A stretch of DNA of 64,000 nt from an uncultured Mucispirillum sp. (GTDB lineage: Bacteria; Chrysiogenota; Deferribacteres; Deferribacterales; Mucispirillaceae), in assembly GCA_944323205.1 (NCBI GenBank), contig CALURO010000006.1:124001-188000 (forward strand), written 5' to 3'. This document shows, piece by piece, positions 55,095 through 64,000 of this stretch (the first letter of the stretch is position 1; each line of letters opens with the position of its first letter). Under the pieces are notes generated by a model. The model made no database searches and had not been told where the DNA came from. It saw only the letters and a program-made list of their open reading frames with translations. The translations under genes and the position numbers were made by a program.

Positions 55095-55334
55095 TTATTT
55101 TACATTAGCTTTAATAAAATCAATTGCATCTTGAACTGTTTTGATTTTCGTAGATTCATCATCAGGAATATCAATGTTAAATTCGCTTTCAAGTTCCATA
55201 ATAAGCTGAACTGTATCAAGAGAATCTGCACCTAAATCATCAATAAAAGATGCATCATTTGCAACATTAGCTACATCATCAACTTTTAGCTGTTCTGCAA
55301 TAATTTCTTTCACTCTTTGTTCAATATCTGCCAT
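55095..55334 (-). CDS. acpP: acyl carrier protein
   Basis: The carrier that holds fatty acyl chains on a phosphopantetheine arm. The 79-residue acidic protein has the attachment serine in [23 protein letters not shown] ahead of the ATG is a strong ribosome site. It lies between fabG and fabF, the normal place. Confidence 0.98.
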   Translation of the reverse strand: MADIEQRVKEIIAEQLKVDDVANVANDASFIDDLGADSLDTVQLIMELESEFNIDIPDDESTKIKTVQDAIDFIKANVK

Positions 55335-55382
55335 TTTATTTCCTCCTCACAGAAATAATATTTTATCCCTTTCGGGTTTATT

Positions 55383-56135
55383 TTATTGTAAATACATACC
55401 ACCGTTTAAATGCAGTGTCTGACCAGTCATATAATCAGAAAGCGGACTTGCAAGATATACTACTGCATTCGCAATATCTTCCGGTCTGCCTAATGATTTT
55501 AAAGGTATTTTTTCCATATATGTAGTTTTCACATCATCAGGAAGTGATGCAGTCATATCTGTTTCTACAAACCCCGGAGCAACAGCATTTACTCTAATAC
55601 CACGGGAGGCAAACTCTAATGCTGCAGTTTTTGTCATACCAATAACACCTGCTTTTGCAGCAGAATAGTTAAACTGACCTGCATTACCAGTAAAACCTAC
55701 AACACTTGATATGTTTATAATTTTGCCGTAACGGTTTTTCATCATACCTCTTACAGCCCTTCTTGTGCATAAAAATGTGCCTTTTAAGTTAACATCTATA
55801 ACACTGTCCCACTCATCTGTTTTCATACGCATAAGAAGATTATCTTTTGTAATACCTGCATTATTAACTAAAATATCTACAGGTCCAAGACTTTTTTCTA
55901 TGGCAGAAAACATTTCTTCTACTTCTGTCTCAATATTAATACCTGCTTTAAATATTTCTGCTTTGCCGCCGTTTTTTCTAATAAGCTCTGCAACTTCCAA
56001 AGCAGAAGATTCACTGCTGGAATAGTTAACTGCAACAGCAGCACCATTTTCTGCTAAAGCTAATGCTATAGCCCTGCCTATACCACGAGATGCACCAGTT
56101 ACCAGTGCAACTTTACCTTTTAACATATCTTTCAT
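55383..56135 (-). CDS. fabG: 3-oxoacyl-ACP reductase
   Basis: FabG reduces 3-oxoacyl-ACP with NADPH. It is a 250-residue short-chain dehydrogenase with the cofactor motif VTGASRGIGRAIA, NNAGITKDNLLMRM, the catalytic Ser (NISSVVGFTGNAGQ), Tyr and Lys (YSAAKAGVIGM), and the C-terminal GFVETDM and GQTLHLNGGM. The ATG at 56135 or the in-frame ATG at 56126 may be the start. It follows fabD with one base between. Confidence 0.97.
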   Translation of the reverse strand: MKDMLKGKVALVTGASRGIGRAIALALAENGAAVAVNYSSSESSALEVAELIRKNGGKAEIFKAGINIETEVEEMFSAIEKSLGPVDILVNNAGITKDNLLMRMKTDEWDSVIDVNLKGTFLCTRRAVRGMMKNRYGKIINISSVVGFTGNAGQFNYSAAKAGVIGMTKTAALEFASRGIRVNAVAPGFVETDMTASLPDDVKTTYMEKIPLKSLGRPEDIANAVVYLASPLSDYMTGQTLHLNGGMYLQ

Positions 56136-56136
56136 T

Positions 56137-57051
56137 TTATAATTTACCTAAATCATTTACAGTTGATATATTTATAGTTTCAACTGTTTTATTAATTTTT
56201 TTAATCAAGCCTGTTAATACAGAACCTGCACCTACTTCTATAAAAGTAGTAACACCTGCTGCAATCATATTTTCAACTGACTGAGTCCATTTTACAGTGC
56301 CTGCAACCTGACGAATAAATGCATCTTTTACATCTGCACCTGTTTTTTCAACTGCTGCATCAATATTATTCATTACAGGAATATTTAAATCATTTATAGT
56401 AATGTTATTTAAATATTCTGCCATAGCATCTTTAGCTGGCTGCATAAGCGAACAGTGGAATGGAGCAGAAACAGGCAGTGGTATAACTCTTTTTGCACCT
56501 GCATTTTTAAGCTCATCACCAGCTGCAGCAACAGCATCTGCACTTCCTGCAATAACTACCTGTCCAGAACAGTTAAAATTGGCAGGCTCTACAATAAATC
56601 CTGATTTTGAAACACCAGCACACACTCTGCTTACAGTATCTTCATCAAGCCCAAGAACAGCACTCATAGCACCAGCACCAACAGGAACAGCACTTTGCAT
56701 AAACCTGCCTCTATTATGCACTGCCTTAACAGTTTCTTCAAATGATAAACCACCCGCTGCATAAACTGCACTGTATTCGCCTAATGAATGACCTGCAAAA
56801 AAAGAAGGCTGCACCTTATCTTTAATAAGAGACCATATAGATGCACTCATTGTTACAAGAGCAGGCTGAGTGTTTTGAGTAAGTTTTAAATCATTTTCCG
56901 GCCCATTAAACATAATATCAGACAGACTGTAACCTAATGCTCTGTCTGCATTTGAGTAAAACTCTTTTACAGTATCAAACTTATCGTAAAAATCTTTACC
57001 CATACCTACAAATTGTGCCCCTTGTCCGGGAAATACAACAGCTACTGACAT
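56137..57051 (-). CDS. fabD: malonyl-CoA:ACP transacylase
   Basis: FabD loads malonyl groups from CoA onto acyl carrier protein. The active serine is in GHSLGEYSAVYA (near 90) with the partner His in SAPFHCSLMQPA (near 200) and the GQGAQ loop (VVFPGQGAQFVGMG) at the start. I choose the ATG at 57051, because GGAG lies 7 bases before it; an ATG at 57063 contains that site. Length about 304 residues is normal. A 262-bp gap without a gene separates it from plsX. Confidence 0.96.
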   Translation of the reverse strand: MSVAVVFPGQGAQFVGMGKDFYDKFDTVKEFYSNADRALGYSLSDIMFNGPENDLKLTQNTQPALVTMSASIWSLIKDKVQPSFFAGHSLGEYSAVYAAGGLSFEETVKAVHNRGRFMQSAVPVGAGAMSAVLGLDEDTVSRVCAGVSKSGFIVEPANFNCSGQVVIAGSADAVAAAGDELKNAGAKRVIPLPVSAPFHCSLMQPAKDAMAEYLNNITINDLNIPVMNNIDAAVEKTGADVKDAFIRQVAGTVKWTQSVENMIAAGVTTFIEVGAGSVLTGLIKKINKTVETINISTVNDLGKL

Positions 57052-57063
57052 AAGTTTCTCCAT

Positions 57064-57325
57064 TTAATATGGCTTACAAGATAAGAGATATAATATAAAA
57101 ATTAAGACTAGAAAAAACTAGAATGGTGGCATTATCTGCCGTATAAAGACGAAACATTTTTTCTTATAATGTAAGCGTATTTTTTCTTATTTAATTTTAC
57201 AAACAACATTTGGCAGAGTATCTGCCCAATTTTAAGCCTTATTCTTTTTATTTATACTGATATTATACAGTAAAATTTATATAATATCAATAATTCATTT
57301 TATATATAATATTAACATAAAAATG
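57064..57325. other. fabD upstream region with a repeated palindromic motif
   Basis: This gap is where fabH lies in many bacteria. It holds a perfect inverted repeat GGCAGAGTATCTGCC (57212-57226) and a related GGCATTATCTGCC (57128-57140), about 85 bp apart. They could be an operator pair or a weak terminator; no known regulator site (FapR, FabT, FadR) matches by eye. Confidence 0.4.
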
Positions 57326-58351
57326 CTAATAGTTTAATATACTTGCAAGTGATTCTTTAACATCACCAATAATAGATTCATTCATTTTACTTTCTGCTGC
57401 ACGCATAGCAACTCTTATACCGTTTGCTACTGCTGTATCATTAGATGAGCCGTGACCTATTACACATACACCTTTAACACCAAGCAGTGGTGCACCGCCA
57501 TACTGAGCACCGTCTGTTTTCTTTTTTAAACTTTCAAATGCTTTTTTAGAAAGTAATGCGCCTATTTTAGATACAGTAGATGATAAAAGTTCCTGTTTAA
57601 GCATAGATGTCATATATTTTGCTACAGACTGGCTTACTTTTAATGCAATATTACCTGCAAAACCATCGCATACTACAACATCCGCTTCGCCTTTAAATAA
57701 TGCTTTGCCTTCTACATTGCCAGTAAATTTAATAACATCAGTTTTTTTAAGGATAGGATACACTGCTTTTGTAAGCATATCACCTTTTCCTTCTTCTTCA
57801 CCATTACTTAAAAGGCCTACTGTTGGATTATCTATATGAAGCACTTTTTTTGCATATGCTGAGCCCATGATTGCAAATGTAACTAAGTGTTCTGGACGAC
57901 AGTCTACATTTGCACCAACATCAAGCATGAAAAAATAACCTCGTTCATTTGAAGATGGAAGTATTGTGCCAATGGCAGGCCGGGCAACTCCTTCAAGCAG
58001 ACCTAATACTACCATTGAAACAGCCATAGCTGCACCGCTGTTGCCAGCTGTAAAAAAGCCAGCAGCCTTACCGTCTTTTACCAGCTTTAATCCTATATGC
58101 ATAGACGATTTGCGTTTACTACGCACTATTTCTGACGGATGGTCGTCCATAGCAATAAACTCATCAGTATGCACTATCTGTATTTTAGGCTGTTTCTGTT
58201 TAGAGCAGGCAGTAAGCTCTTTTTCTATAACTGCTTTATCTCCTACTAAAATCACTTCTAAATTTGGTGTTTCATTAACAGCCTTAACAGCACCTTTTAC
58301 AACTTCGCCTGGGGCATTATCACCGCCCATAGCATCAACAGCGATAACCAT
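57326..58351 (-). CDS. plsX: phosphate acyltransferase
   Basis: PlsX makes acyl-phosphate from acyl-ACP for phospholipid synthesis, feeding PlsY. The 341-residue protein starts MVIAVDAMGGDNAPGEVVKGA, with HTDEFIAMDDHPSEIVRSKR, GFFTAGNSGAAMAVS, VGLLSNGEEEGKG and a C-terminal GGAPLLGVKGVCVIGHG. It starts 2 bases after rpmF, an old and common pairing. With gpsA at 5.7 kb it supplies the two substrates for lysophosphatidate. Confidence 0.97.
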   Translation of the reverse strand: MVIAVDAMGGDNAPGEVVKGAVKAVNETPNLEVILVGDKAVIEKELTACSKQKQPKIQIVHTDEFIAMDDHPSEIVRSKRKSSMHIGLKLVKDGKAAGFFTAGNSGAAMAVSMVVLGLLEGVARPAIGTILPSSNERGYFFMLDVGANVDCRPEHLVTFAIMGSAYAKKVLHIDNPTVGLLSNGEEEGKGDMLTKAVYPILKKTDVIKFTGNVEGKALFKGEADVVVCDGFAGNIALKVSQSVAKYMTSMLKQELLSSTVSKIGALLSKKAFESLKKKTDGAQYGGAPLLGVKGVCVIGHGSSNDTAVANGIRVAMRAAESKMNESIIGDVKESLASILNY

Positions 58352-58353
58352 GA

Positions 58354-58539
58354 CTATACTTCTTTAGTATCTGCCACTACTTTACGGCCCTTATATGTGC
58401 CGCAGCTAGGGCATACAGTATGAGCTTGTTTTAACTCACCACAGTTTTCACATTTAACACCAAGAAGTGTAGATGGGTGGTGATGAGACCTTCTCATACC
58501 TACTTTGCTTTTTGTTGTCTTGTGTTTTGGATTAGGCAT
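58354..58539 (-). CDS. rpmF: 50S ribosomal protein L32
   Basis: A 61-residue L32 with the family start MPNPKHKTTKSKVGMRRSHH and two zinc-binding CxxC pairs (CENCGELKQAHTVCPSCG). The start is the ATG at 58539 with GGGAGAG ahead; an ORF extension to 58590 has no support. It lies between the DUF177 gene and plsX, its usual place. Confidence 0.97.
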   Translation of the reverse strand: MPNPKHKTTKSKVGMRRSHHHPSTLLGVKCENCGELKQAHTVCPSCGTYKGRKVVADTKEV

Positions 58540-58604
58540 TTTTGCTCTCCCTGTTTTACCAAAATGGTTATATTTTATATTGTTTACCAAAAACGGCTTA
58601 TTTA

Positions 58605-59108
58605 CTACTTTAATTTATCAAGTGCAGCCCAGCGTGAATCTGTCTGTTTTGTGCATGCGCATTTTTCAGTGTTAAGCGATGCACCGCAGCCCTGACATAT
58701 TCCCTTGCAGTCCTGCCTGCAAAGCCTTTTTTCAGGTGCTAAAAGCAGAGCTTCTTCCCTTAAAAGCTCATGTATATCAAAATGGTCTTTTGGTGTAACA
58801 TACATACCAGCTTCTTCATCAGAAAGGCCATCTTCACCATCTGTATCCATTGGCGGATATTCCCCAAGCGGGGAAAGAGTAAGTATTAAGTCTTCTTCTA
58901 TATCCATATTAACAGGCTCTAAACATCTGTCACATGGACATGAAAAGTGTAGATTAAGTTTACCTGTAACCACATAAGCGTCCCCAGCTTTATCTACACG
59001 GCCGGAAAAAGATTTAATATCAAATTTATCATCACCTTCGGAAAATGAAAAAGCCTCATCTATTATAAAGCCTTCCTCATGCACCTGCTCATAATATATA
59101 ATCATCAC
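58605..59108 (-). CDS. DUF177/YceD family protein
   Basis: The 167-residue protein has the YceD layout: a beta-rich N-terminal half (FSGRVDKAGDAYVVTGKLNLHFSC), FSCPCDRCLEPV, then an acidic region (IEEDLILTLSPLG) and a C-terminal zinc-like motif with CRQDCKGICQGCGASLNTEKCAC. YceD-type proteins are linked to 23S rRNA and ribosome assembly, and nearly always precede rpmF, as here. The start may be either of the first two ATG codons. Confidence 0.92.
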   Translation of the reverse strand: MMIIYYEQVHEEGFIIDEAFSFSEGDDKFDIKSFSGRVDKAGDAYVVTGKLNLHFSCPCDRCLEPVNMDIEEDLILTLSPLGEYPPMDTDGEDGLSDEEAGMYVTPKDHFDIHELLREEALLLAPEKRLCRQDCKGICQGCGASLNTEKCACTKQTDSRWAALDKLK

Positions 59109-59227
59109 TAACTCATTTTATATAATCATAAACATTTGCTCGTGATTATAATAAATATAATAATAATCGTCAAGAGAAAAAGCATATACCATATTTTATA
59201 TAAGTTGTAAATAAAAAAATCAGGCAG

Positions 59228-62197
59228 CTATATTTTTACTTCTTCATCTCGTAAGGTATTATATATTTCATCTGTAAATATGCCAATTACTTCTTTTGCA
59301 AGATTTTCATCATCTAATAAAATTTTAAAAAAATCATTATTTTGATTATAACCATCTAATAATGCTTTATCAACATTAGAATAAAGAGCAAATTCAAAAT
59401 CTTTTAATGTATTATTTTTCGCACTAAGTTTTAGTTCTTTAGATTTAAGTAATATATCTTTTATCTGCAGTATAGATTTAACTGCCACATCCGTATTAAA
59501 TGCACTTCCTGTTCTGGCATTTATTTCATCAATAATTTTAGATAAAAGTTCTTCTTTTGCAGGTGTTATTATAAATTTATCTGCAACAGGTAATTTTATT
59601 ACAGGGTCTGGTGTAATTCTAGTATCAGTATATTCACCTGTTTTTTTCTGTATAAAATCTGTTGCCTGTATTTTACCTTCTAAATCAAAACCATTACCCG
59701 CATGTCTTATATTAACAAAAGATATAAAATAATTTATAAATCTATATTTTTTATGAAGTCCTATATCTTCAAGACATGATGCCTGCATTATAAATTCATA
59801 AAGATTAATAAAACTTTTTAAAAGCTGCATAAATTCTTTTTGCTTTTCCTGCTCAAGTTGTTCAAATTTAATTTTTGCACTTTCTATTAAATATGTAAGG
59901 TATTTTTTATCTTTTGCAGTAATTTTTCCACTGTATAATATTTGGTTTGCTTCTTCTATATCTTTTGGGTTAAAAATGCAATATACTTCTATTTTACTTT
60001 CTAAATCATATATTGATGAAGCAGAAAAACTGGCAGAAAGTATTGTTGCTGTATAGTATGGTTTAAAAGCCTGTATAATATCTTCTATTTTATTAGCAAA
60101 ATCTAATATAAATGTTTTCTTTTCATAAGGCGGCATAATCCTGTTAAGCCGTGATAATGTTTGCACAGCAGATACTCCGCTTAAGTGTTTTAATATATAC
60201 ATGGCACATAATTTTGGCTGGTCAAAGCCTGTTTGGTATTTATTTGCAACAAGCAAAACTTTATATTCATCTTTATTAAATTCATTAGGCAGTCTGTCTT
60301 CAGAAATATTGTTTATACCTGCTTCAGAATATTCTATGTCATCAATTTTTAACTTACCAGAAAAAGCAACAAGTGCTTTAATATCGCTATACTGATGTTC
60401 TTGTATATATTTTTCAAAAGCATTTTTATATTTTACAGCTTCCATTCTGGAAGATGTTACAACCATAGCTTTTGCCATACCATTTAACTGGTGCATTACA
60501 TGCTGCCTGAAGTGCTCTATAATAATTTCTATTTTTTGTGCGATATTTTCATCATGCAGCTGTATAAATCTGGCTATTTTCCGTTTTGCTTCTGAAATTT
60601 TATATACTGGGTCATCTATAATTGTTTTATTTATTTTAAAATATGTTTCATAAGTAATGTAGTTTTGTAATACATCTAAAATAAAGCCTTCTTCTATTGC
60701 CTGTTTCATAGAATATATATGAAATGCTTCATAACTGCCTTTTTCATTTAATCTGCCAAAAAGTCTTAAAGTTTTTGCTTTTGGTGTTGCAGTAAAAGCG
60801 AATATAGAGATATTAGGCTGTTTACCAGATTTTTCTATTTCTTCAGCTATCATATCTTCCATATCTTTATCATCTTTATTTTCAGATGTTAAAGCTTTTG
60901 CAGCTGAAATCATCATTTTACCAGATGTGGAAGAATGTGCCTCATCAATAATAAAAGCAAATGTTTTATTTTTTAAGTTATTAACAATATCTAAGATATA
61001 ATTAAACTTATGTATTGTTGTTACAATAATTTTAGTATTGCCATTTAATGCATATGCCAAATCATTTGATGTGCAGTTATCATCCATAACTCTTACAAGC
61101 CCAGACTTATGCTCTATAGCTCTTATCGCATTTTGCAGTTGCCTGTCTACTACAACCCTGTCTGTAGTAATGATTACAGTATTAAATATTACATTATTAT
61201 CTTTATTATGCAGTGAAGCAAGCCTGTGAGCAAGCCATGCTATAGTATTTGTTTTTCCGCTGCCTGCAGAATGCTGGATAAGATAATTATTATCTGTTCC
61301 AGAAATATAAGTATCTTCAAGCAGTCTGCGGACTGCATCTAACTGATGATATCTAGGAAATATAATATTTTCAGTATATTTTATTTTTCCATTTTCATCT
61401 TCTTTTGATTTTGTTTCTATAAAGATAAATTTTTTTATTAAATCAAGCAGTGTATCTTTAGTTAAAATATCTTCCCACATATAATAAACGCTGTATTTAT
61501 CTTTATATACTGGGTTTCCAGCACCGCTGTTTATACCGTTATCACTTCCCATATTAAATGGCAGGAAAAAAGTAGCTGTTCCCTGAAGTTTTGTAGTCAT
61601 ATATACCTGGCACAAATCCATTGCAAAATGAACGAGAGCACCTGCTTTAAACAGAAAAAGCCTGTTTTTAATATCTCTTGATGTTCTATATTGATATATA
61701 GCATCTTCATAAGACTGCCCAGAATGGTTGCATTTTAATTCAAAAGTAATAATCGCAAACCCATTTAAGAAAATAACTAAATCTATACGCTCTTTTTCAC
61801 TGATTTCAACTTCTTCCATTACAGAAAAAATATTTTTTTTATAGTTTTCATATCCTTCTGCATTATAGCTTGTAGCAGGTTTTGAATACATTAAATAAAG
61901 TATAGTATTATTTATTTCTATCCCATTTCTTAATACATTAATAAGGCTGCTGTTTTTTTTATTAATCTCATTATTAATATATGAAACTAATGTTTCTTTT
62001 AATTTATCTTTATATATTTTTTCAAGCTTATCCATTGTAACTTTTTGGGTAGAATACAGGAACTGAAAAAGCATTTCTTCATCTATAGCAAACTGCTTAT
62101 TATAATCTTTACTGTTTCTAATAACATATCCATTATTAGTTTTAAGATAATCTATAATAAAGTGTTGAAACTCTTTTTCTGTTAATATATCATTCAT
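59228..62197 (-). CDS. hsdR: type I restriction enzyme, R subunit
   Basis: HsdR moves and cuts DNA at sites unmodified by HsdM. This 989-residue subunit has an N-terminal nuclease domain with the PD-(D/E)xK pattern in RIDLVIFLNGFAIITFELK, the helicase motif HSAGSGKTNTIAWLAHRL (Walker A), FAFIIDEAHSS (DEAH), FAFTATPK and the arginine-finger motif SAVQTLSRLNR. Its C-terminal region is helical, for contact with the MTase. It lies directly after hsdS (one base apart) and is last in a hsdM-hsdS-hsdR order. Confidence 0.95.
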   Translation of the reverse strand: MNDILTEKEFQHFIIDYLKTNNGYVIRNSKDYNKQFAIDEEMLFQFLYSTQKVTMDKLEKIYKDKLKETLVSYINNEINKKNSSLINVLRNGIEINNTILYLMYSKPATSYNAEGYENYKKNIFSVMEEVEISEKERIDLVIFLNGFAIITFELKCNHSGQSYEDAIYQYRTSRDIKNRLFLFKAGALVHFAMDLCQVYMTTKLQGTATFFLPFNMGSDNGINSGAGNPVYKDKYSVYYMWEDILTKDTLLDLIKKFIFIETKSKEDENGKIKYTENIIFPRYHQLDAVRRLLEDTYISGTDNNYLIQHSAGSGKTNTIAWLAHRLASLHNKDNNVIFNTVIITTDRVVVDRQLQNAIRAIEHKSGLVRVMDDNCTSNDLAYALNGNTKIIVTTIHKFNYILDIVNNLKNKTFAFIIDEAHSSTSGKMMISAAKALTSENKDDKDMEDMIAEEIEKSGKQPNISIFAFTATPKAKTLRLFGRLNEKGSYEAFHIYSMKQAIEEGFILDVLQNYITYETYFKINKTIIDDPVYKISEAKRKIARFIQLHDENIAQKIEIIIEHFRQHVMHQLNGMAKAMVVTSSRMEAVKYKNAFEKYIQEHQYSDIKALVAFSGKLKIDDIEYSEAGINNISEDRLPNEFNKDEYKVLLVANKYQTGFDQPKLCAMYILKHLSGVSAVQTLSRLNRIMPPYEKKTFILDFANKIEDIIQAFKPYYTATILSASFSASSIYDLESKIEVYCIFNPKDIEEANQILYSGKITAKDKKYLTYLIESAKIKFEQLEQEKQKEFMQLLKSFINLYEFIMQASCLEDIGLHKKYRFINYFISFVNIRHAGNGFDLEGKIQATDFIQKKTGEYTDTRITPDPVIKLPVADKFIITPAKEELLSKIIDEINARTGSAFNTDVAVKSILQIKDILLKSKELKLSAKNNTLKDFEFALYSNVDKALLDGYNQNNDFFKILLDDENLAKEVIGIFTDEIYNTLRDEEVKI

Positions 62198-62198
62198 C

Positions 62199-63461
62199 TT
62201 ACACCTGTTTTTTACCAGTTACATATTCATATATTAAAGATTTTTTATATTCTTCAAGTTTTTCTATTAATGACTGTTTTTCTTCTATAATGCTGTCTAT
62301 CTGTGAGCATTTATCGTCTAAATATTTTACTATTTCTTCCTGCTCATCAAGTGGTGGAAAAATCATTAATAAATTCATTAATTCGAATGCATTTAGACTG
62401 CTTCTTACTCCACTATCCCCAAGATAATTAAAAATTTTATTATACCACATCATTTTAAAAAAATATTCCGCATAATTTGAAGAAACATCACTACAGCTTT
62501 CTAGCCGAATATAAGCTGAAGAAACTATACCTGTATATGGTGAAAGCCCAACTCTACTTGTTGATATATTTTGTAAATCTATCAATTTAAAGATTAAGTC
62601 ATCTTTGTTAACTATTTGGTATGTACTAAAATCTGTAGGTTGAAGTCCTTCAACATCTTCTTTTGACCTTTTAACAACTCCATGTAAAGTCAATGCTAAT
62701 CGTTCATAATTATCCGATTTTATACCAGCAATTTGCTTTTTATTAATGAAATATTTTTTAATCTTTGTTACTTCCCAGTGTTTTGGTATTTGCCCTATCC
62801 ACTCTATACCGCTTTCTTTCATTTCTAGACTACTATACAACCCTTTTATAACAGTTTCTGTTATTAAAGAATATTTATACTCTTTATACTTTTTTATCAG
62901 CTTTTTTGTATCATCTATCAAGTTATCTATTTCTGTTACTTTATTATCTAAAAAATCAGATATTTTTTTCTGCTCATTAAGCGATGGAAAAATCATTAAT
63001 AAATTCATTAATTCGGATGCATTTAAACTGCTTCTTACTCCACTATCCCCAAGATAATTAAAAATTTTATTATACCACATCATTTTAAAAAAATATTCCG
63101 CATAATTTGAAGAAACATCACTACAGCTTTCTAGCCGAATATAAGCTGAAGAAACTATACCTGTATATGGTGAAAGCCCAACTCTACTTGTTGATATATT
63201 TTGTAAATCTATCAATTTAAAGATTAAGTCATCTTTGTTAACTATTTGGTATGTACTAAAATCTGTAGGTTGAAGTCCTTCAACATCTTCTTTTGACCTT
63301 TTAACAACTCCATGTAAAGTCAATGCTAATCGTTCATAATTATCCGATTTTATACCAGCAATTTGCTTTTTATTAATGAAATATTTTTTAATCTTTGTTA
63401 CTTCCCAGTGTTTTGGTATTTGCCCTATCCACTCTATACCGCTTTCTTTCATTTCATACAT
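62199..63461 (-). CDS. hsdS: type I specificity subunit with duplicated, identical target-recognition domains
   Basis: HsdS recognises two half-sites through two target-recognition domains (TRDs) joined by helices. Here both TRDs (about residues 4-165 and 214-375) are the same: MKESGIEWIGQIPKHWEVTK, VKRSKEDVEGLQPTDFSTYQ and SVGVRSSLNA-type end are shared. At DNA level 62401-62825 and 63031-63455 are identical as far as I can read. The two conserved helical spacers (about 166-213 and 376-420) differ, as expected of original halves. The protein would then read a symmetric, palindrome-like target. The coding frame is open throughout. Confidence 0.93.
   Translation of the reverse strand: MYEMKESGIEWIGQIPKHWEVTKIKKYFINKKQIAGIKSDNYERLALTLHGVVKRSKEDVEGLQPTDFSTYQIVNKDDLIFKLIDLQNISTSRVGLSPYTGIVSSAYIRLESCSDVSSNYAEYFFKMMWYNKIFNYLGDSGVRSSLNASELMNLLMIFPSLNEQKKISDFLDNKVTEIDNLIDDTKKLIKKYKEYKYSLITETVIKGLYSSLEMKESGIEWIGQIPKHWEVTKIKKYFINKKQIAGIKSDNYERLALTLHGVVKRSKEDVEGLQPTDFSTYQIVNKDDLIFKLIDLQNISTSRVGLSPYTGIVSSAYIRLESCSDVSSNYAEYFFKMMWYNKIFNYLGDSGVRSSLNAFELMNLLMIFPPLDEQEEIVKYLDDKCSQIDSIIEEKQSLIEKLEEYKKSLIYEYVTGKKQV
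62341..62825. repeat. direct repeat, left copy (C-terminal TRD)
   Basis: Forms a 485-bp direct repeat with 62971-63455 at a period of 630 bp (210 codons, in frame). A handful of differences (near 62348, 62352, 62354, 62386 and 62396) lie only at the left end; the remaining 425 bp are the same. The pair can recombine. Confidence 0.95.
62971..63455. repeat. direct repeat, right copy (N-terminal TRD)
   Basis: Partner of the repeat at 62341-62825. It includes the coding sequence for MKESGIEW, only 10 bases short of the hsdS start codon region. Confidence 0.95.
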
Positions 63462-63469
63462 TTTTGCAC

Positions 63470-64000
63470 CTATGAAAAAAGCCTGCTAAATTTTTCTGCT
63501 GATGCTTTTTCCAGCAGTAATATTTCCTGCTGCAAGTCTGCACTTGGGGCAGGTTTAGCATATTTATAAAAATATTTAGTAAATGGTATTTCTGCTCCTG
63601 TTTTTATAACTGGATTTTTCTTAGATAAATCTTCTTCAAAAAATGCTTTAGCATCTTGTATATATGGCAGCACTTCTTTTACCATGTATTCATCAATATT
63701 TTCTTCAAGTTTTATAATTTCTGTATCTTTTGTTGCAGTATCATATCGTATATTGCCTTTTTTATCTTTCTGGATAACTGCTTTTTTATCCATTATAGAA
63801 AGACCATCTGTAATTTTTTCTATTATCTTTTTATCTAACGATAGACTTTCTAAAACTTTATTAATTACAGGCATAAACTCATCTATAGATAAATATATGT
63901 TATCAGAAATATTACTTTTTAATGTTTCCATTATTTTATCATACAGTGGCTTATTATTATAAAACTTTTCTAATGTGCTTTGCTCTTTTGATGTTAATTC
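63470..64000 (-). CDS. hsdM: type I methyltransferase subunit HsdM, C-terminal part (runs off the window)
   Basis: The frame is open from the window edge through an internal ATG at 63931 to a stop at 63470, giving at least 177 codons. Residues such as EENIDEYMVKEVLPYIQDAK, PVIKTGAEIPFTKYFYKYAKP and the C-terminal helix match the end of HsdM of the type I family, which transfers methyl groups from SAM to adenine in the recognition site. The N-terminal helicase-like and SAM/NPPF motifs lie beyond the window, so completeness cannot be judged. It lies 8 bp before hsdS. Confidence 0.85.
   Translation of the reverse strand, partial: ELTSKEQSTLEKFYNNKPLYDKIMETLKSNISDNIYLSIDEFMPVINKVLESLSLDKKIIEKITDGLSIMDKKAVIQKDKKGNIRYDTATKDTEIIKLEENIDEYMVKEVLPYIQDAKAFFEEDLSKKNPVIKTGAEIPFTKYFYKYAKPAPSADLQQEILLLEKASAEKFSRLFS

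Overview
The window is low-GC DNA from a Gram-negative, probably anaerobic or microaerophilic bacterium. The evidence is a TolC-type outer-membrane factor, many lipoproteins with lipoboxes, a LysM/beta-barrel outer-membrane protein, a Tat-exported membrane-bound formate dehydrogenase and GatCAB tRNA amidation. The gene content and style fit Deferribacterota, for example a Mucispirillum-like gut organism, but that is an inference and no marker gene here proves it. Most genes lie on the minus strand.

Layout: 1-7.8 kb is housekeeping (hisD, a GGDEF protein, polA, ilvE, gpsA, a DUF4340 protein). 8-21.7 kb is an accessory region. It holds an unknown protein, an ApbE-like lipoprotein, a 1,143-residue lipoprotein, a LysM/coiled-coil/beta-barrel protein and a PKD-repeat lipoprotein, separated by arrays of a palindromic interspersed repeat. 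Its right part (20.1-21.0 kb) carries two tandem units, each with a tiny membrane-peptide gene convergent with a small-RNA gene. I read these as a type I toxin-antitoxin pair with par/Fst-like architecture. 21.7-26.3 kb is a MacAB-TolC-type export operon. 26.4-30.3 kb holds tpx, an acyl-CoA synthetase, thiC and tRNA-Leu(TAA). 30.4-37 kb holds small hypothetical and secreted proteins, two MITEs with target-site duplications, msrAB, a PPOX-like flavoprotein and a NIT-domain remnant. 37-42 kb is gatCAB plus an aldehyde dehydrogenase. 42.3-50.8 kb is a formate dehydrogenase cluster (alpha, FdhE, a cysteine desulfurase, beta, gamma) plus an orphan second beta-like subunit, split off by a 719-bp inverted-repeat element. 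51-59.1 kb is a lipid/ribosome cluster in transcription order DUF177-rpmF-plsX-fabD-fabG-acpP-fabF-rnc-radical SAM-rsmD-coaD, with fabH absent. 59.2-64 kb is a type I restriction system (hsdR, hsdS, partial hsdM) whose HsdS carries two near-identical target-recognition domains.

How it works together: the formate dehydrogenase genes form a respiratory formate-oxidising module with its own maturation factors. The export operon, surface lipoproteins and exported methionine sulfoxide reductase point to life at a host or oxidant-exposed surface. Mobile palindromic repeats, MITEs, the toxin-antitoxin pair and the restriction locus mark the plastic parts of the window. The strongest candidate for an undescribed system is the tandem convergent peptide/sRNA locus at 20.16-21.02 kb.
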